Source of the DNA: Pseudofabraea citricarpa
Taxonomy: Eukaryota > Ascomycota > Leotiomycetes > Helotiales > Dermateaceae
NCBI GenBank assembly: GCA_029641185.1
Contig: JAPWGK010000012.1
Span: 558,001-622,000, forward strand
Reading direction: 5' to 3'
DNA length: 64,000 bases
The translations under genes and the position numbers were made by a program. Positions 45,548 through 56,187 of this stretch are shown piece after piece. The notes below the pieces were generated by a model. The model was not told the origin of the DNA and did no database searches. It saw nothing but the letters and a program-made list of their open reading frames with translations. How positions within the stretch are numbered: position 1 is the stretch's first letter; each line of letters starts with the position of its first letter.

Positions 45548-47077
45548 TTAGACGGTGCTGGTATCTATTGCGTCTGCTCCAATGTTCTCTGCGCTTTCGC
45601 CGATTTTCTTCTCGTGCTCGGCCTTGCCATCTGCATCAACCATTTCGATGTCTGGCTTCTTGACTGCTTCCGTCCCCGCTTCCTCTTTGTCTTTCTTGTC
45701 CTCGTCGCTGTCCTCATTGTTTACAACATCTTGCTCTTCCTTAAACCGTTTCTCATCGGCTCCAAGGTCTTCTCCAGCTTCTCTCTTGGGTGTGATAGGC
45801 GCCTTCTCGTCCTCCTCCATTGGCTCGCTATCATCTGCTCTTCTGCCTACTGCTGCTTCGACGTCAATTCCCTGAATGGTCGCTCCTGGCCCAGCTCCCC
45901 CATGAGTAGCACTGCTCGTAGATTGAGGTCCCATGTCCTCCATGCCGATCTCTTCGGGCCCTCTTGCATGTGGTGCTTCATCTTCCTCGCCTGCCCCATC
46001 AGTATCTCCTCTACTGTGCCCAGCTAGTTGCGTGGCAGGTACAACACCTGCTCTTTGTTCTTGGCGTAAAAGCTCACCCTGTGTTACTCCTCCTTCAGCT
46101 CGTAAATTTGTGTTACCATTCTCAGTTGGGGTAGTCACAGATGTGTTGGCCGCAGTAGCAGATGAAATCCCGTTCACCGAAACAGATACAGTTTCAATGC
46201 CTCCTGGGCCATTAGGTCCTTCTATTGTCTCCGTGCTTTCAGTTCGGACCTCGCCTTCCATCTCAGAAACATGATTACCGTTCTTGTTTAACCAGGGAAT
46301 TGGCGTTAAAAGTGCACCACCGAGGCTCTCATCACTACCTAAAGTGGCTTGGGCTGTCGATGTTGGGTTGCCCCAAGAAATTGAAAGAGGATCTGTGTTT
46401 GTGAGTCCATTCGAGAGAACAGTCGCTGCTGAAGGGTCTGGGACAGCTGGCGGGAGAGGAAATACATTTGCGCCAGAGGTAACATGTACAACACGATCTA
46501 CAGCGTGTACATAGGAGTACAGGCTCTTGTAGTGTTGTTTTGGGCTTAGGATAAGTTCTGCGAACCGCTGGACTGTATGAGGAGGATAGTTTGAGAAGAA
46601 GGTGTTTAGAGTTGCGATTGTGGAATTCAACAGGGTGCGAATCTGTGGTGGGAGTGTATCTACGGATCTTTCGGGCAATGGAGGCGCATTCTCCTTGTCT
46701 GCCGTTCCAGATGAGCCCGCGCTCTCCTGGCTGGAAAGATCATTGACTTGAGAAGGTTGCAGCAAGGCTGGAAGGGGCGGCGATGAGGGTATCGGTTGCG
46801 AGGATTGTACTGTAGGCTGAGAACGTGGGATCGACGGGATAGGAAATTCTTCAAGAACAATCTGAATCTGTTAGTTTGCCACGCGTACATTGAATTGCGA
46901 AGCGCATACCTTCTCCAGCCTGGGAATCAGTCTCGCAAGTAGCTCCGGCCATTTCGAGCTGGATCGCGGTCAGTCACAGGTAAGGGCAGCTTGGGGGAAC
47001 GCATGAACTCACTAATCCATATCTTCACCATCGGCCAGGGTTTGCAGCAGCGCATCGTCGGATTCGATATCCATCAT
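45548..47077 (-). CDS. psy4: PPP4R2/Psy4, regulatory subunit of protein phosphatase 4
   Basis: Three exons (47077-47013, 46958-46910, 46861-45548) give 475 residues. Residues about 10-160 carry the PPP4R2 landmarks WPELLARLIPRLEKIVLEEF, FFSNYPPHTVQRFAELIL and HYKSLYSYVHAVDRVVHVTS. The rest is acidic, Glu/Asp/Ser-rich and disordered (GEEDEAPHARGPEE, DEKRFKEEQDVVNNEDSDED), also usual for the family. It targets the PP4 catalytic subunit (Pph3) in DNA-damage checkpoint recovery, for example dephosphorylation of gamma-H2A and Rad53. Two adjacent ATG codons open the gene (47077 and 47074); I use the first. Confidence 0.9.
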
Positions 47078-50001
47078 GTATGTTTGCGACAAGGTTGAAG
47101 AGGTCGAGTCGCGTTTGCAATATTTCGCCTGAGTTTGACGCGATGATGCCGAGGGAGCTAGACAGAGTGACACGAGTATTTTGATGGCGGGCTCGAGATG
47201 GCTCAACTTCCCCAAAAGATGCAAAGCAGGAAGTAGTCCTCACCTAACTCCACAGTCTTGAAGTGATCCTTGACTATTTACCTTATAATATAGGGTTTGT
47301 GCACTTGATTACACTACAGTATAGGCTTCGTAGAAAGTTTACACTCATATTATGCGTGCGGATGGTATTGACACCTCTGATACCTCATTCTTGTAAGCTT
47401 AGCAGTTTGGAGAGTTTTATCTTGATTTTACGAAAAGCCCTTAAGTCTACCTCACAGTCTAAATACTACCGCTACCATCACAATTTTTAGATCAGATAAT
47501 GCTCTCACCTGCTACCGCGATGACAGTCGAGAGCGGAGGTATCATCGGTGCCTGGATTTTCCGATCCGTCAACCTCCATGAGTCAGTCCCATTAGCCCGA
47601 TTAGTACTAGACTGTATCTTCACGTGAGTGATGGCACTAGGGCGCTTGAAAAATCTATAAAACTATCTCTCCTCCTCGACCTTCTTCTCGAAATCATACT
47701 TACCTTCTTGACAGCAGGCAGCTCATGAATTGCTTCGCTGGCGATACAAGGCCTACATTGCACATCGTGGAGCCAAGAATCGTTGACTTTCCTTCGGGGA
47801 CGTCATCGGGGGAATTTTTGATTGCACTCCCTTCGGGAACCTTTATTTCATTGAGATCTTGCGCCCTTGGCCAGGACTTGAAGAAAGACGAATCTTTTGT
47901 ATTTGTTGGCATTGGCCATCGGGGGAGGTGTAGATGTCGATGGGGACCACCGTCACCACGCATGTAAATAACGCTATTGGACCGCAGTCTGTGGGAGACG
48001 CGCAAACCGAACTGACGAAGCTATTCGCAGATCGGTGTGCAACTGCCTAATGTACCATGTAACCTTGGTGGAAGGCATCCGTTCATATACCTCAAGACTA
48101 TACGACCAAGTCTTTGTTGTCCCGAGGAGACTGCTCGCATTTGCGGCCTATATAATTTACCCAACCTTGTAAAAACAGCAGGGTCTACAACAGCGCTTGC
48201 CAAGTGCGAAAAGATGGTTGTCTTCGAGAGCGAACTATTTCACGAGTGCGATAGGTTGGGAACATGATGGTAGCACCTAGTCAGTCATATGGTATCAAGT
48301 GGGAGTTCTGCAGCCCTAGAAATGTTCCTTACCTAGGTACGGCATGTACATTGTACAGTACATACCGTACTGCACAACCGCACTCGCACTACCAAATAAT
48401 GCCCGTTCCTGTTGCGAACCACAAATACTTGACTGGGTTGTGGGAAGGTTTGCAAGGCTCTCCTGTCTTCGTCTCGACAAAGCGTCGAGACGTCGCAGAA
48501 GCCACTGCCTCTCCTTCATCCGAACTGTGTAGGCTCACATGCAGGCCAGTCACAGAGCGATATCTACAGTACAGTACTTACTCCTCAGCCTGTATCAGCC
48601 CTAACATGATCAGCTGTGGCCGTGATTCCTTAGGGGGGCCGGCAACGACTCAGCCTCGTCGCCATTGCCATTATTTATCATGGCCATCGCCAATTGTGCA
48701 AAGGGGTAACAGCACCCACCCAGGCTCCACTGGGGGGCTGAGCCTCAGTCCGCCAGGTGCAGGTACAGTACAGTACTGTATTACTTGGGCTTTTTCTTGA
48801 TGCTTTGCATTATTCTGCAGTGCAGGAGCCTCAGATGATCTCATCGTTGTGCCAGGCTTTTTCTGCTTGTCACCATGCAACCAATTGGCTCCCGACTACC
48901 TACAGTAGAGTAGTCGGTGAGGTAGTGAATTCCTGGTCTCAGCCCTTTTCCTGCCCGTGGCCGAAAATAAATCACGTACATGTACAGCACAGTGCGGACG
49001 GCAATGTGCAGTGCCGTACGGAGTACAGGTCACTACTACTATGCAACTGGTATGGTACGAAAGGAAAGTACAGTAACTGCCCCCAAGCGAGCCTGGAAGA
49101 AGTCAGAGTATTGGGGTCCACTACTAATACTACTGAACTACTCGTACCTATTCAACTCTACTACTACTGTAACTACCCCGACTTTCCCACTTCCACTGTC
49201 CACTCCACTGTAGCCCAAGCCTAGCCACTGTAGCCACTGTAGCCACTAAGCCAGCCCAGCCCAGCCAGCGCCAACCCCAGCCCCGACCATCTTTCGGAAA
49301 GCTCTTCAACAGCCAGAGCCAACCAAAAACCTCAAGAACACTCTTATTCTCACTCTCACTCTCACTCTCACCCACCTAACTTTCTTACCATCCTTCCTAA
49401 TTATTGAACCTCTTCATTACGTCCCTCTCTCTCCCCATCTTCTCTCCTCCCTCCCTCCTCATCCTCCCCGTCAGAGTCATCGACGGCCCTTCGTTCGTTA
49501 CCCTACCAACTCGTCCCAACATTTATCTCCTGTCGTCGCAGATAAGTGCGGCTGGAGGCTTGTTCGGCTGTACACGACGTTCAGCGTTTCACTTGCCAGA
49601 GTCCCAAGAACAACCCCCCGAATCCTTTATACGAACAATAATATCGCCCGCCCTCTCCACCACACAAAGGCCGCTCTTCCCAGTCCATCATCGCATAGAA
49701 TTCCATCAGTTCGCCAGCAACCACCGTCCTTGCCTCACCATCATAAAGTCAAATCAACCTGAACAGTAATCGAGGCCCACACGCATCCGTCCATCCCGTA
49801 CACGCCGACCTCTTCGAAGCCAAAGCACGACGCTCCCGTTCAGGAGCCCAGGAAACCGACGAAGTGGCTTATCGACAGGAATCACAGAGTTCGCTTCTCA
49901 CCGAGGACGTTGGTTACCAACCATACACTGGTGTCGGCGGTTATCATCATCGTGAAGGGCTCACACCACCGGTCGCAGGCGCCGCGCCTCGACGGAGAAT
50001 C
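47078..50001. other. Long gene-poor region with ATG-free leader
   Basis: Nearly 3 kb. I see no gene; the 178-codon plus-strand frame at 48264-48800 is low complexity. GTAC/TACAGTA clusters occur at 48337-48372, 48566-48581 and 48763-48781. From 49055 to 50001 the plus strand has no ATG at all. This part is CT-rich with CTCACT repeats (about 49341-49370) and CCAGC-rich DNA (about 49249-49282), as in long fungal 5' leaders. A TACCTAGGTA copy lies at 48330-48339. Confidence 0.55.
48330..48339. promoter_or_regulatory. TACCTAGGTA palindrome, copy 2
   Basis: Same 10-bp palindrome as at 24091-24100 and 52602-52611. Confidence 0.3.
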
Positions 50002-51131
50002 ATGTATCTCCCAAATACCACCTATACTTGGGCGTTCATGATCGCGACGTCGCTGCAGGCCCTCATCAGCATAACCCTAGAATCGTAAGTAGTCGTTCCC
50101 GCGGGTAGAACACGGCTGTAGTGCTAACAATGTTGCAGATATGTCTTTGCGAAGTTCCAATTGAGTCTCGAGCCGGATTTGCCATCAACACCAACTTCAA
50201 AGACCATTCCAACTTACCTAACAATCTTTATTTTCGGCTTCCTTTATCAACTCGTCCTCGTCTGGGATTCACTTCGATTAAAGAACACCATTCAAGTCAT
50301 CGGGCTGTGCCTTTACAATCTGGGGATGCTGATTTATGCCGCTGTCCAATATGATCAGATCAGATCAGCTATTGCCGCCTTAATCCAGACCGGCTTCATC
50401 CGAGAGACGGATTTTCTTTGGCATGACTTGCAACCATATCTGGTCGCGGTGCCTATCATCATCGCCTTTTTCACCCTGGTCATGGCGTTCATTGCTTGGA
50501 AACTATACGATGAATTCGCGTGGACGATTTACAAGCACATCAGTGCAGATCTGCGAATGAAGCGCAGGTTCCTCACATTCCAGGTATGCCCGAATATCAG
50601 GATTGAATTAGGACTGGTTGCTAACAGTTTTATCAGATTTACATCGCTCTGTTGAAGTTCGATTTCTTCTTCTTCCTCGGCTTCACAGTCCAATTCCTGG
50701 TCATCGTGACGGGACTCGCAGACCCCGAAAAGTGGCTCACTGTAGCTGCTATCCCTATTACCATTCTGATTCTGCTCATGGCTGCCTTTTGGACCCGTCG
50801 CGAAAACAGACCTGGCATGATCTTTACCATCTTCTTATTCGTCTGCGGTCTGGCCTACTTCATCTTCAAGCTTGCGCGGATGTACCAGCCAAGTAGAGAA
50901 AAGAACTACTTGCCAGTCCGCAGAAATTTGACCAGTTTTGCTGTCATCACTATCATATTAATCGTGCTGACGATCGTCAACGCTTCGGTCTGCACGATCA
51001 ATTTCGACAAGGGCTTGAAGCCGCACATAATGAAGCGTAAAATCAGTGGCGACCAGGAAGAGAAGGCCAACATGACTGAGCTTCCAGATCTCAAACATGG
51101 GCCGGTACCCAGTCGGATGACTATAGATTAA
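50002..51131 (+). CDS. UPF0658 Golgi membrane protein
   Basis: Three exons (50002-50084, 50139-50583, 50637-51131) give 340 residues from the first ATG. Seven or so hydrophobic segments are seen (WAFMIATSLQALISITLES, YLTIFIFGFLYQLVLVW, VIGLCLYNLGMLIYAAV, YLVAVPIIIAFFTLVMAF, FFFFLGFTVQFLVIVTGL, IFTIFLFVCGLAYFIFKLA, FAVITIILIVLTIVNASV), matching the UPF0658 family of Golgi/vesicular membrane proteins of unknown function. The open frame extends 85 codons upstream of the ATG, to a TAA at 49744-49746, with protein-like sequence (ESQSSLLTEDVGYQPY); this has no ATG. Either translation starts at a near-cognate codon, the ATG is in a distant exon, or the protein starts at 50002. Confidence 0.85.
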
Positions 51132-51411
51132 GATGAGGCGGTTCATATGAAGGCATTTAGCACATAGGCTAGGATGCTACATGTACACAGAAACGACTAC
51201 GAATATTTCCTTGTGTTTTTCTTACTATTTTGTCGCCTTGGCCAGTGTGGCATAACAAGGCTTGGTGCTCATACCCGGGGCGTTATACGGATGTAAGGAG
51301 TATTTGGGATCACTTTCTCGCCCATATTAAGCCTGAGAAAGGCAATGTTAGGATTCAATTGAACAAAACTTGCAAATCGATTTCTTTATATTCCCAAAGT
51401 GCACAATGATC

Positions 51412-52350
51412 TTAGAGCTTTGCCTTGATCTCCTCTACCGTGACAGGCAATCTTGTATCCACTGGCTCCCACCATGGCCAAGCTACCGGGGCATCTCTGT
51501 CCATAGTGGCCTTGAATTCCGGTGCTCTCTTCTGCAAGAAACTATCAATCCCCTCTTTCTTATCCTTCCCATCAAACAGTTCCAGTATTATTTTGCTGTC
51601 CAGTAAGTGGGTACTTTCAACTGATCCGGGATTTCTCCACATTAAATCTTTCATAACATGCGTGGACACGGCACTGGTATTTTTCGCAACCTCGTCCGCA
51701 AGCTCTAGAGCTCTAGGCAAGACCTTGTCAGGTGCGACAATCTCAGAAAACAAATCCGACAACAGAGGCGACGTAGACGGATATACAGAGCCAGTTGTAA
51801 CCAGATGCATTGCCTTACTATAACCAATGAGGCGCGGCAGGAAATAGGACGAACATGCTTCCATAATGATGCCACGACGAGCAAAAACAAATCCGATCTT
51901 CGCGGCTGATGATGCAATGCGTATGTTCATAGGTAGCGTCATTGTGATGCCTACGCCAACGGCAGATCCGTTGATTGCTGCAATAACTGGTTTGGTACAA
52001 CGATGTATAGCCAATGCTACTCGGCCGCCACCATCTCGATGTGTGCGCGGAGTATTATGTACATACGATAGGCCAGCGTCTAGATCGGCGCCGGCACAAA
52101 AGATCTTGTTCGGAGCATCGGCTGGCACATGGCCTGTTACCACGATCACTTTCACCCGTGGATCGAGAGAGAGAATTGTAAACGCTCGCTCGAGGTCGTC
52201 AGCCATGGTATCGGTAAACGCATTGTGCTTCCCTGGTCGGTATAGCGTAATGAGGATCACTGCAGTTGGCGTGGCTGAATCTTCTGGGACGTGGGACACG
52301 CGGATATGCCTGAATAGCAGATTGGGATAGGACAGTGGTAGAGAAGCCAT
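51412..52350 (-). CDS. Peroxisomal enoyl-CoA hydratase/isomerase
   Basis: One exon, 312 residues. The crotonase fold is clear: ITLYRPGKHNAFTDTM, the CoA-binding KIFCAGADLD, the oxyanion stretch AINGSAVGVGITMTLPMNIR and RRGIIMEACSSYFLPRLIG, which holds the Glu typical of enoyl-CoA isomerases. The C terminus is AKL, a valid PTS1 variant, so it should be imported into peroxisomes by Pex5. It probably acts in beta-oxidation of unsaturated fatty acids. Hydratase versus delta3,delta2-isomerase is not decided. The absence of introns is unusual in this window. Together with the ABCD transporter it is the second peroxisomal fatty-acid gene here. Confidence 0.92.
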   Translation of the reverse strand: MASLPLSYPNLLFRHIRVSHVPEDSATPTAVILITLYRPGKHNAFTDTMADDLERAFTILSLDPRVKVIVVTGHVPADAPNKIFCAGADLDAGLSYVHNTPRTHRDGGGRVALAIHRCTKPVIAAINGSAVGVGITMTLPMNIRIASSAAKIGFVFARRGIIMEACSSYFLPRLIGYSKAMHLVTTGSVYPSTSPLLSDLFSEIVAPDKVLPRALELADEVAKNTSAVSTHVMKDLMWRNPGSVESTHLLDSKIILELFDGKDKKEGIDSFLQKRAPEFKATMDRDAPVAWPWWEPVDTRLPVTVEEIKAKL

Positions 52351-53156
52351 GTTTGGGATCCTCTGGGCGGTTTTCCACAGATGATATTAACAAGTCAAGT
52401 ACAGTGACTTCAGATATGGAGACAAGGTGTTGCTTCGAAGATTTTCCAGGGAGAGGAAGGATTTGGGCTCCTATAGCTGATCAGTAAAAAGGCACAGTCT
52501 TTATATGCAACATATCCCGAGTCTTTGAGAACAATAAAGATTATAATCTGGACTTCAATCTGGCTAAGAACCGAGGACTCTCGGTTGTCAAACTTGCTAC
52601 CTACCTAGGTACTTGTTTGCGAAGATTACACCTACCTGGGTATATCGACTTCCTTGTATGCGGGGAAGAAAGCTTGATGAAAGCAAGAGAGCAAGATAAG
52701 TAATGCTATACTGGATTTGAAGTAAAGGATTGATCTACTGTATTCCTTCGTGGCGATCTGAGGTGAAGCTACCTGCCTATCTATGCCGGGAGCGGGGTTC
52801 AGAAAGGGTTCCCGACCCAAACTCTGTATCACGTGGGAACGACATCAATAATTGTAAGGTCCCCCTCTCTTGCTCCATTTCCAAGAGACAGTCAAAGGGT
52901 ATAGGTAGATATATGGTTAGACCCCTTTCACGCCTTTGCACGCCCTGCATGTATTCGTCCTGTGCTGTAGTGGGCATGGACAGGTGCATCCCACGTAAGC
53001 GGAATATCCGTTAGCCATGCCACCATCCCACCCTTCACCCCGCCTGGGAGGGTTCCTTTCCCTTTAGCTTGTATAAAATCATCTTGCTCACACAAATCCA
53101 AGAGAATTTTCAACCCCCAATTTCAGACCAATTCTCTTCGTCAAAACCCTTTCAGC
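52351..53156. promoter_or_regulatory. Divergent promoter enoyl-CoA hydratase / RidA
   Basis: An 806-bp gap between outward genes, with TACCTAGGTA at 52602-52611 and CACGTG at 52830-52835. No further gene seen. Confidence 0.45.
52602..52611. promoter_or_regulatory. TACCTAGGTA palindrome, copy 3
   Basis: Same palindrome as at 24091 and 48330, here about 250 bp upstream of the enoyl-CoA hydratase start. Confidence 0.3.
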
Positions 53157-53649
53157 ATGGCCCCCAAGGAATCAGTCTTCACGGAGAATGCTCCAGCACC
53201 AATGCCTTTCTTCTCCCAGGCCATCAAGTGCCAAGGGATGGTATACTGCTCAGGAAGCATTGGTATGGACAAGGACACCATGAAATTGGTAGAAGGCAGT
53301 GTGGCCGACAGAACGGCAAGTAGCTTGAGCATCATTGTTGGAGATGGTCTTTCTGATGGGTTGGTGGTTAGGCTCTCTGCTTGAAAAATCTCGCTGCAAT
53401 TCTTGAGGCTTCCGGAAGCAGTATCGACAATGTAGTCAAAGTCAACGTCTTCTTGACTGATATGGCCAACTTTGCTGCCATGAACGCCGTCTATGACAAG
53501 GTCTTCCACAAAGAGCCAAAGCCAGTATGTCGAATCCCGGCATCTTGGATCATGAGGATACTGATCCATCATAGGTCCGGACATGCGTTGCTGTTCACCA
53601 GCTACCTCTAGGAACTGATGTTGAGATTGAGTGCACTGCTCACCAGTAA
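53157..53649 (+). CDS. RidA/YjgF/UK114 family protein
   Basis: Three exons (53157-53315, 53372-53524, 53575-53649) give 128 residues, the standard length. Hallmarks are GMVYCSGSIGMD, LKNLAAILEASGSSIDNVVK, FLTDMANFAAMN and the catalytic-pocket stretch VRTCVAVHQLPLGTDVEIEC, whose Arg binds the substrate carboxylate. RidA enzymes hydrolyse reactive enamine/imine intermediates (2-aminoacrylate) made by PLP enzymes; yeast has a cytosolic (Hmf1) and a mitochondrial (Mmf1) form. No presequence is evident, so cytosolic is likelier. Intron 1 (53316-53371) has a GC donor, ACG|GCAAGT; the nearby GT gives a wrong frame. Confidence 0.93.
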
Positions 53650-54100
53650 GGATACCCCGAAGGCTCGCCGGAAGGTAAGTCCAACGACAATGAAGATTAT
53701 ACCTGTGCTCACTGCCGCATCTAGGGGAGTCACTTCAAAATTGTAACTTCATCCTGATTTATCGATGCTCGCGAGCTTCGAAGGCCGGATATCAATTTCT
53801 TCGAGCCAAGCTGCAAACATAGCAGTGTTTTTGTTACAAGTTAAATGTATCCGCTTGCATGCACTTATTGTTCCACTACGGTCTGGCTGTGATACCGCTT
53901 TCGTGCATTCCTATTGAATCCTTTCCTCGTGTCTCATAGCAAGTGGTTCTTGTTCCCTTTTCGTCCGATTGTCATTCTTTATGGTGGCCGAAGAATGTGC
54001 GTCTCGCAAGAACATCTTCTTTGTTGATATCATTCCCATTTATTTTTATAAGTCCTCTAATCCGCCTTGGAAGAAGCATTCAGATGTACACGCCGCCAAT
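53650..54100. other. Intergenic
   Basis: 3' side of RidA and leader of the next plus-strand gene. An in-frame upstream ATG of that gene lies at 53981. Confidence 0.45.
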
Positions 54101-55797
54101 ATGTCGCTTAGTGAATCCTTCAGGAAGCTTGAGAGCATCGAGAGGCTGCGACAGGTCTGCGACCCGTCAGTACTTACGCCAAAAAAGCCCAAAACTCCAG
54201 CGAGAATAATTACACCGCGATCAACCAAGCCACTGCCCGAAAATGTTGCTCCACCAGCGCTCAGATGGACGGAAGAGCAGATTAGGCCCAAGGTCAAGGA
54301 GACAATCGGCCAGAAGGTCGTTCGGATCGAGTATACTGATGTGCCCGCCGAGCTCAACGACAAGACCTTCGAAGACCATTTCGGTATGCTGTTTACTAGC
54401 GTCTCTGATTTCGTGACTTATCACTTTGGCTATCATGATCTAGAAGCGGACAATAAGGAGCACAACCTCTGGCCAATTATGCCGAAGGAGTTCGCCGACT
54501 ACACAAGTATTGTTGCTGAAGCAGATCCACACAACGGCGGCTGGAACGCGCTTCTTATGGATAGTGTCCAGAGGAAATGGCTTGTTGCTGGAATCCTGAT
54601 GCGCATCTTCCAACGATACATCTTTGATGAACTTCTCTTTGGTGCAACAGACCACGAGCAGAAGCTTCTCAAAAGTCTAGATGAAGCTTTCCTTGATGCA
54701 GACGGTATGTGTTTTCCGTATGAACAGATCGTGAGGTACCTTACTGATGATCACGGATAGGTTTTGTTCGACAGCCGCTACGTGCGCAAACCATACGCAC
54801 TATCCTCAGGCGTGACCCTGGTACACAGGACTTCTCCCCCGTCACAGATAACTTCTACACCGATGTCGCCATGCTGACAGATCAGATCTATAAGTTGCTT
54901 TATCCACTGGCAAGATATCTGTATGCCAAAGATGTCCCGAGAGAACTGCGGCAGCAGCTCCACAACATAGTCTCAAACGCTGCATATATCTCCATCGTCA
55001 TACGCTGCCATAAGGACATCATCCTGCTGACTGAAGTTCATCCTGGCGAATATTATGAAGAGGACGATCATACCAGTATAGAATATGACACGTACCACAA
55101 TTTCAAAGCACGGGTTGTCGATTTCTACACTAAGAAAGCCCAAGACGAGAGAGCAGCAGGAACAGCGATGCCTGCAACGCAACCTAACAACCGTCACCGG
55201 GCCATGTGCAAGATAGCTATTTGGCCCAGAATCAGGAGTTTTAAGCGAGGAAGCGGTAGATCGAACGGGGAAAACGACGGACTCCGCCAGTGTACTCTTA
55301 CTAAGGGCACGGCGATTTGGTATTTCGGGCTTACGGATCGTACAAGACCCAGACAGAGCATTCAATCGTTCGTAAATTCTCTTCAAACTCCCCAGGATGG
55401 TCCAGCGCCGCTCTGGGGACGCTTGCATAGGAGACTGCCATTGCCTGGCTTTATCACGGGCTCTCGAGGACGTAAACGCACCGGTATTCACAAAAGGGCG
55501 GGTACAGCAAAGAGCAGGTCATGGAGGAGTTGGGCTAGTACAGCTAGAACTGCAAATCAACTACGTGCACCGGCGAGCAATATAAAAACCGAGCCAAGCC
55601 TTGCTTGGTACATGTATGCCATACCACTCTGTGCCTGTGCTGTTGCTGCATATGCCGTTCTGCCATCGCTTATCTCACCTGATTATACCGCAACACATCT
55701 TCACACTGAAGTTGTCAGGGATGATCAACCTTTCGCGAAGATGGATCGCGCTGTACACCAAATGACAGACATTGCACGCCAAAAGGGGTACCTGTAA
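54101..55797 (+). CDS. Unknown protein with C-terminal membrane anchor
   Basis: I do not recognise the family. Two exons (54101-54704, 54761-55797) give 546 residues. A basic N terminus (TPKKPKTPARIITPRSTKPLP) is followed by an apparently folded helical region (FGMLFTSVSDFVTYHFGYHD, WLVAGILMRIFQRYIFDELL, FYTDVAMLTDQIYKLLYPLA). Then comes a basic linker and one hydrophobic helix near residues 482-505 (LAWYMYAIPLCACAVAAYAV) leaving about 40 residues. That is the layout of a membrane-anchored protein with a large soluble N-terminal part. An in-frame ATG at 53981 would add 40 residues that do not look coding; I chose 54101 because the protein-like sequence begins there. The DNA is unremarkable. 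Confidence 0.72.
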
Positions 55798-56187
55798 ACT
55801 GGCGAGCAAGAAATCAACGAAAATGCATGGTTTAAACCTGGACTTCGTCCTTTGGAAAAGGGGCGGCCTCGAATTGGATGGATGTTGGCGTCTGGTATTG
55901 AGAGATGTGGCATTCAATACCATAACCGGGGGCAGCTCAGGAGTTGGACTACTTGGAATTTGGAGTAATCATTTCTGGATTTGATTGGGGCGTAAGCTGC
56001 GTTATCATTATTCTCCTTGAGCATACGTGTTCTATCACGTCGCTGTTCGCCTATATATGAATCGAAAATTTGTGAGCCTGGTATCATACTGCCTCTCTTG
56101 AACACCTGATAAATGGAGAAGCTTCCAACCATTCCTGTGCTGTTAAATGCAACATTGTTCTCCGTACGCCGTGAGCAAAATTGCCCC
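55798..56187. other. Convergent 3' region
   Basis: Between the unknown anchored protein gene and wc-2; nothing seen. Confidence 0.5.

Noticed and set aside
11173..47077. Psr1-like, Sds22 and Psy4 as a phosphatase gene cluster
   Set aside because: They belong to different phosphatase systems, are spread over 36 kb with unrelated genes between them, and lack shared promoters.
48264..48800. 178-codon plus-strand open frame
   Set aside because: Low complexity, many Thr/Ser/Tyr from GTAC-type DNA, no family resemblance, lies within a repeat-rich intergenic region.
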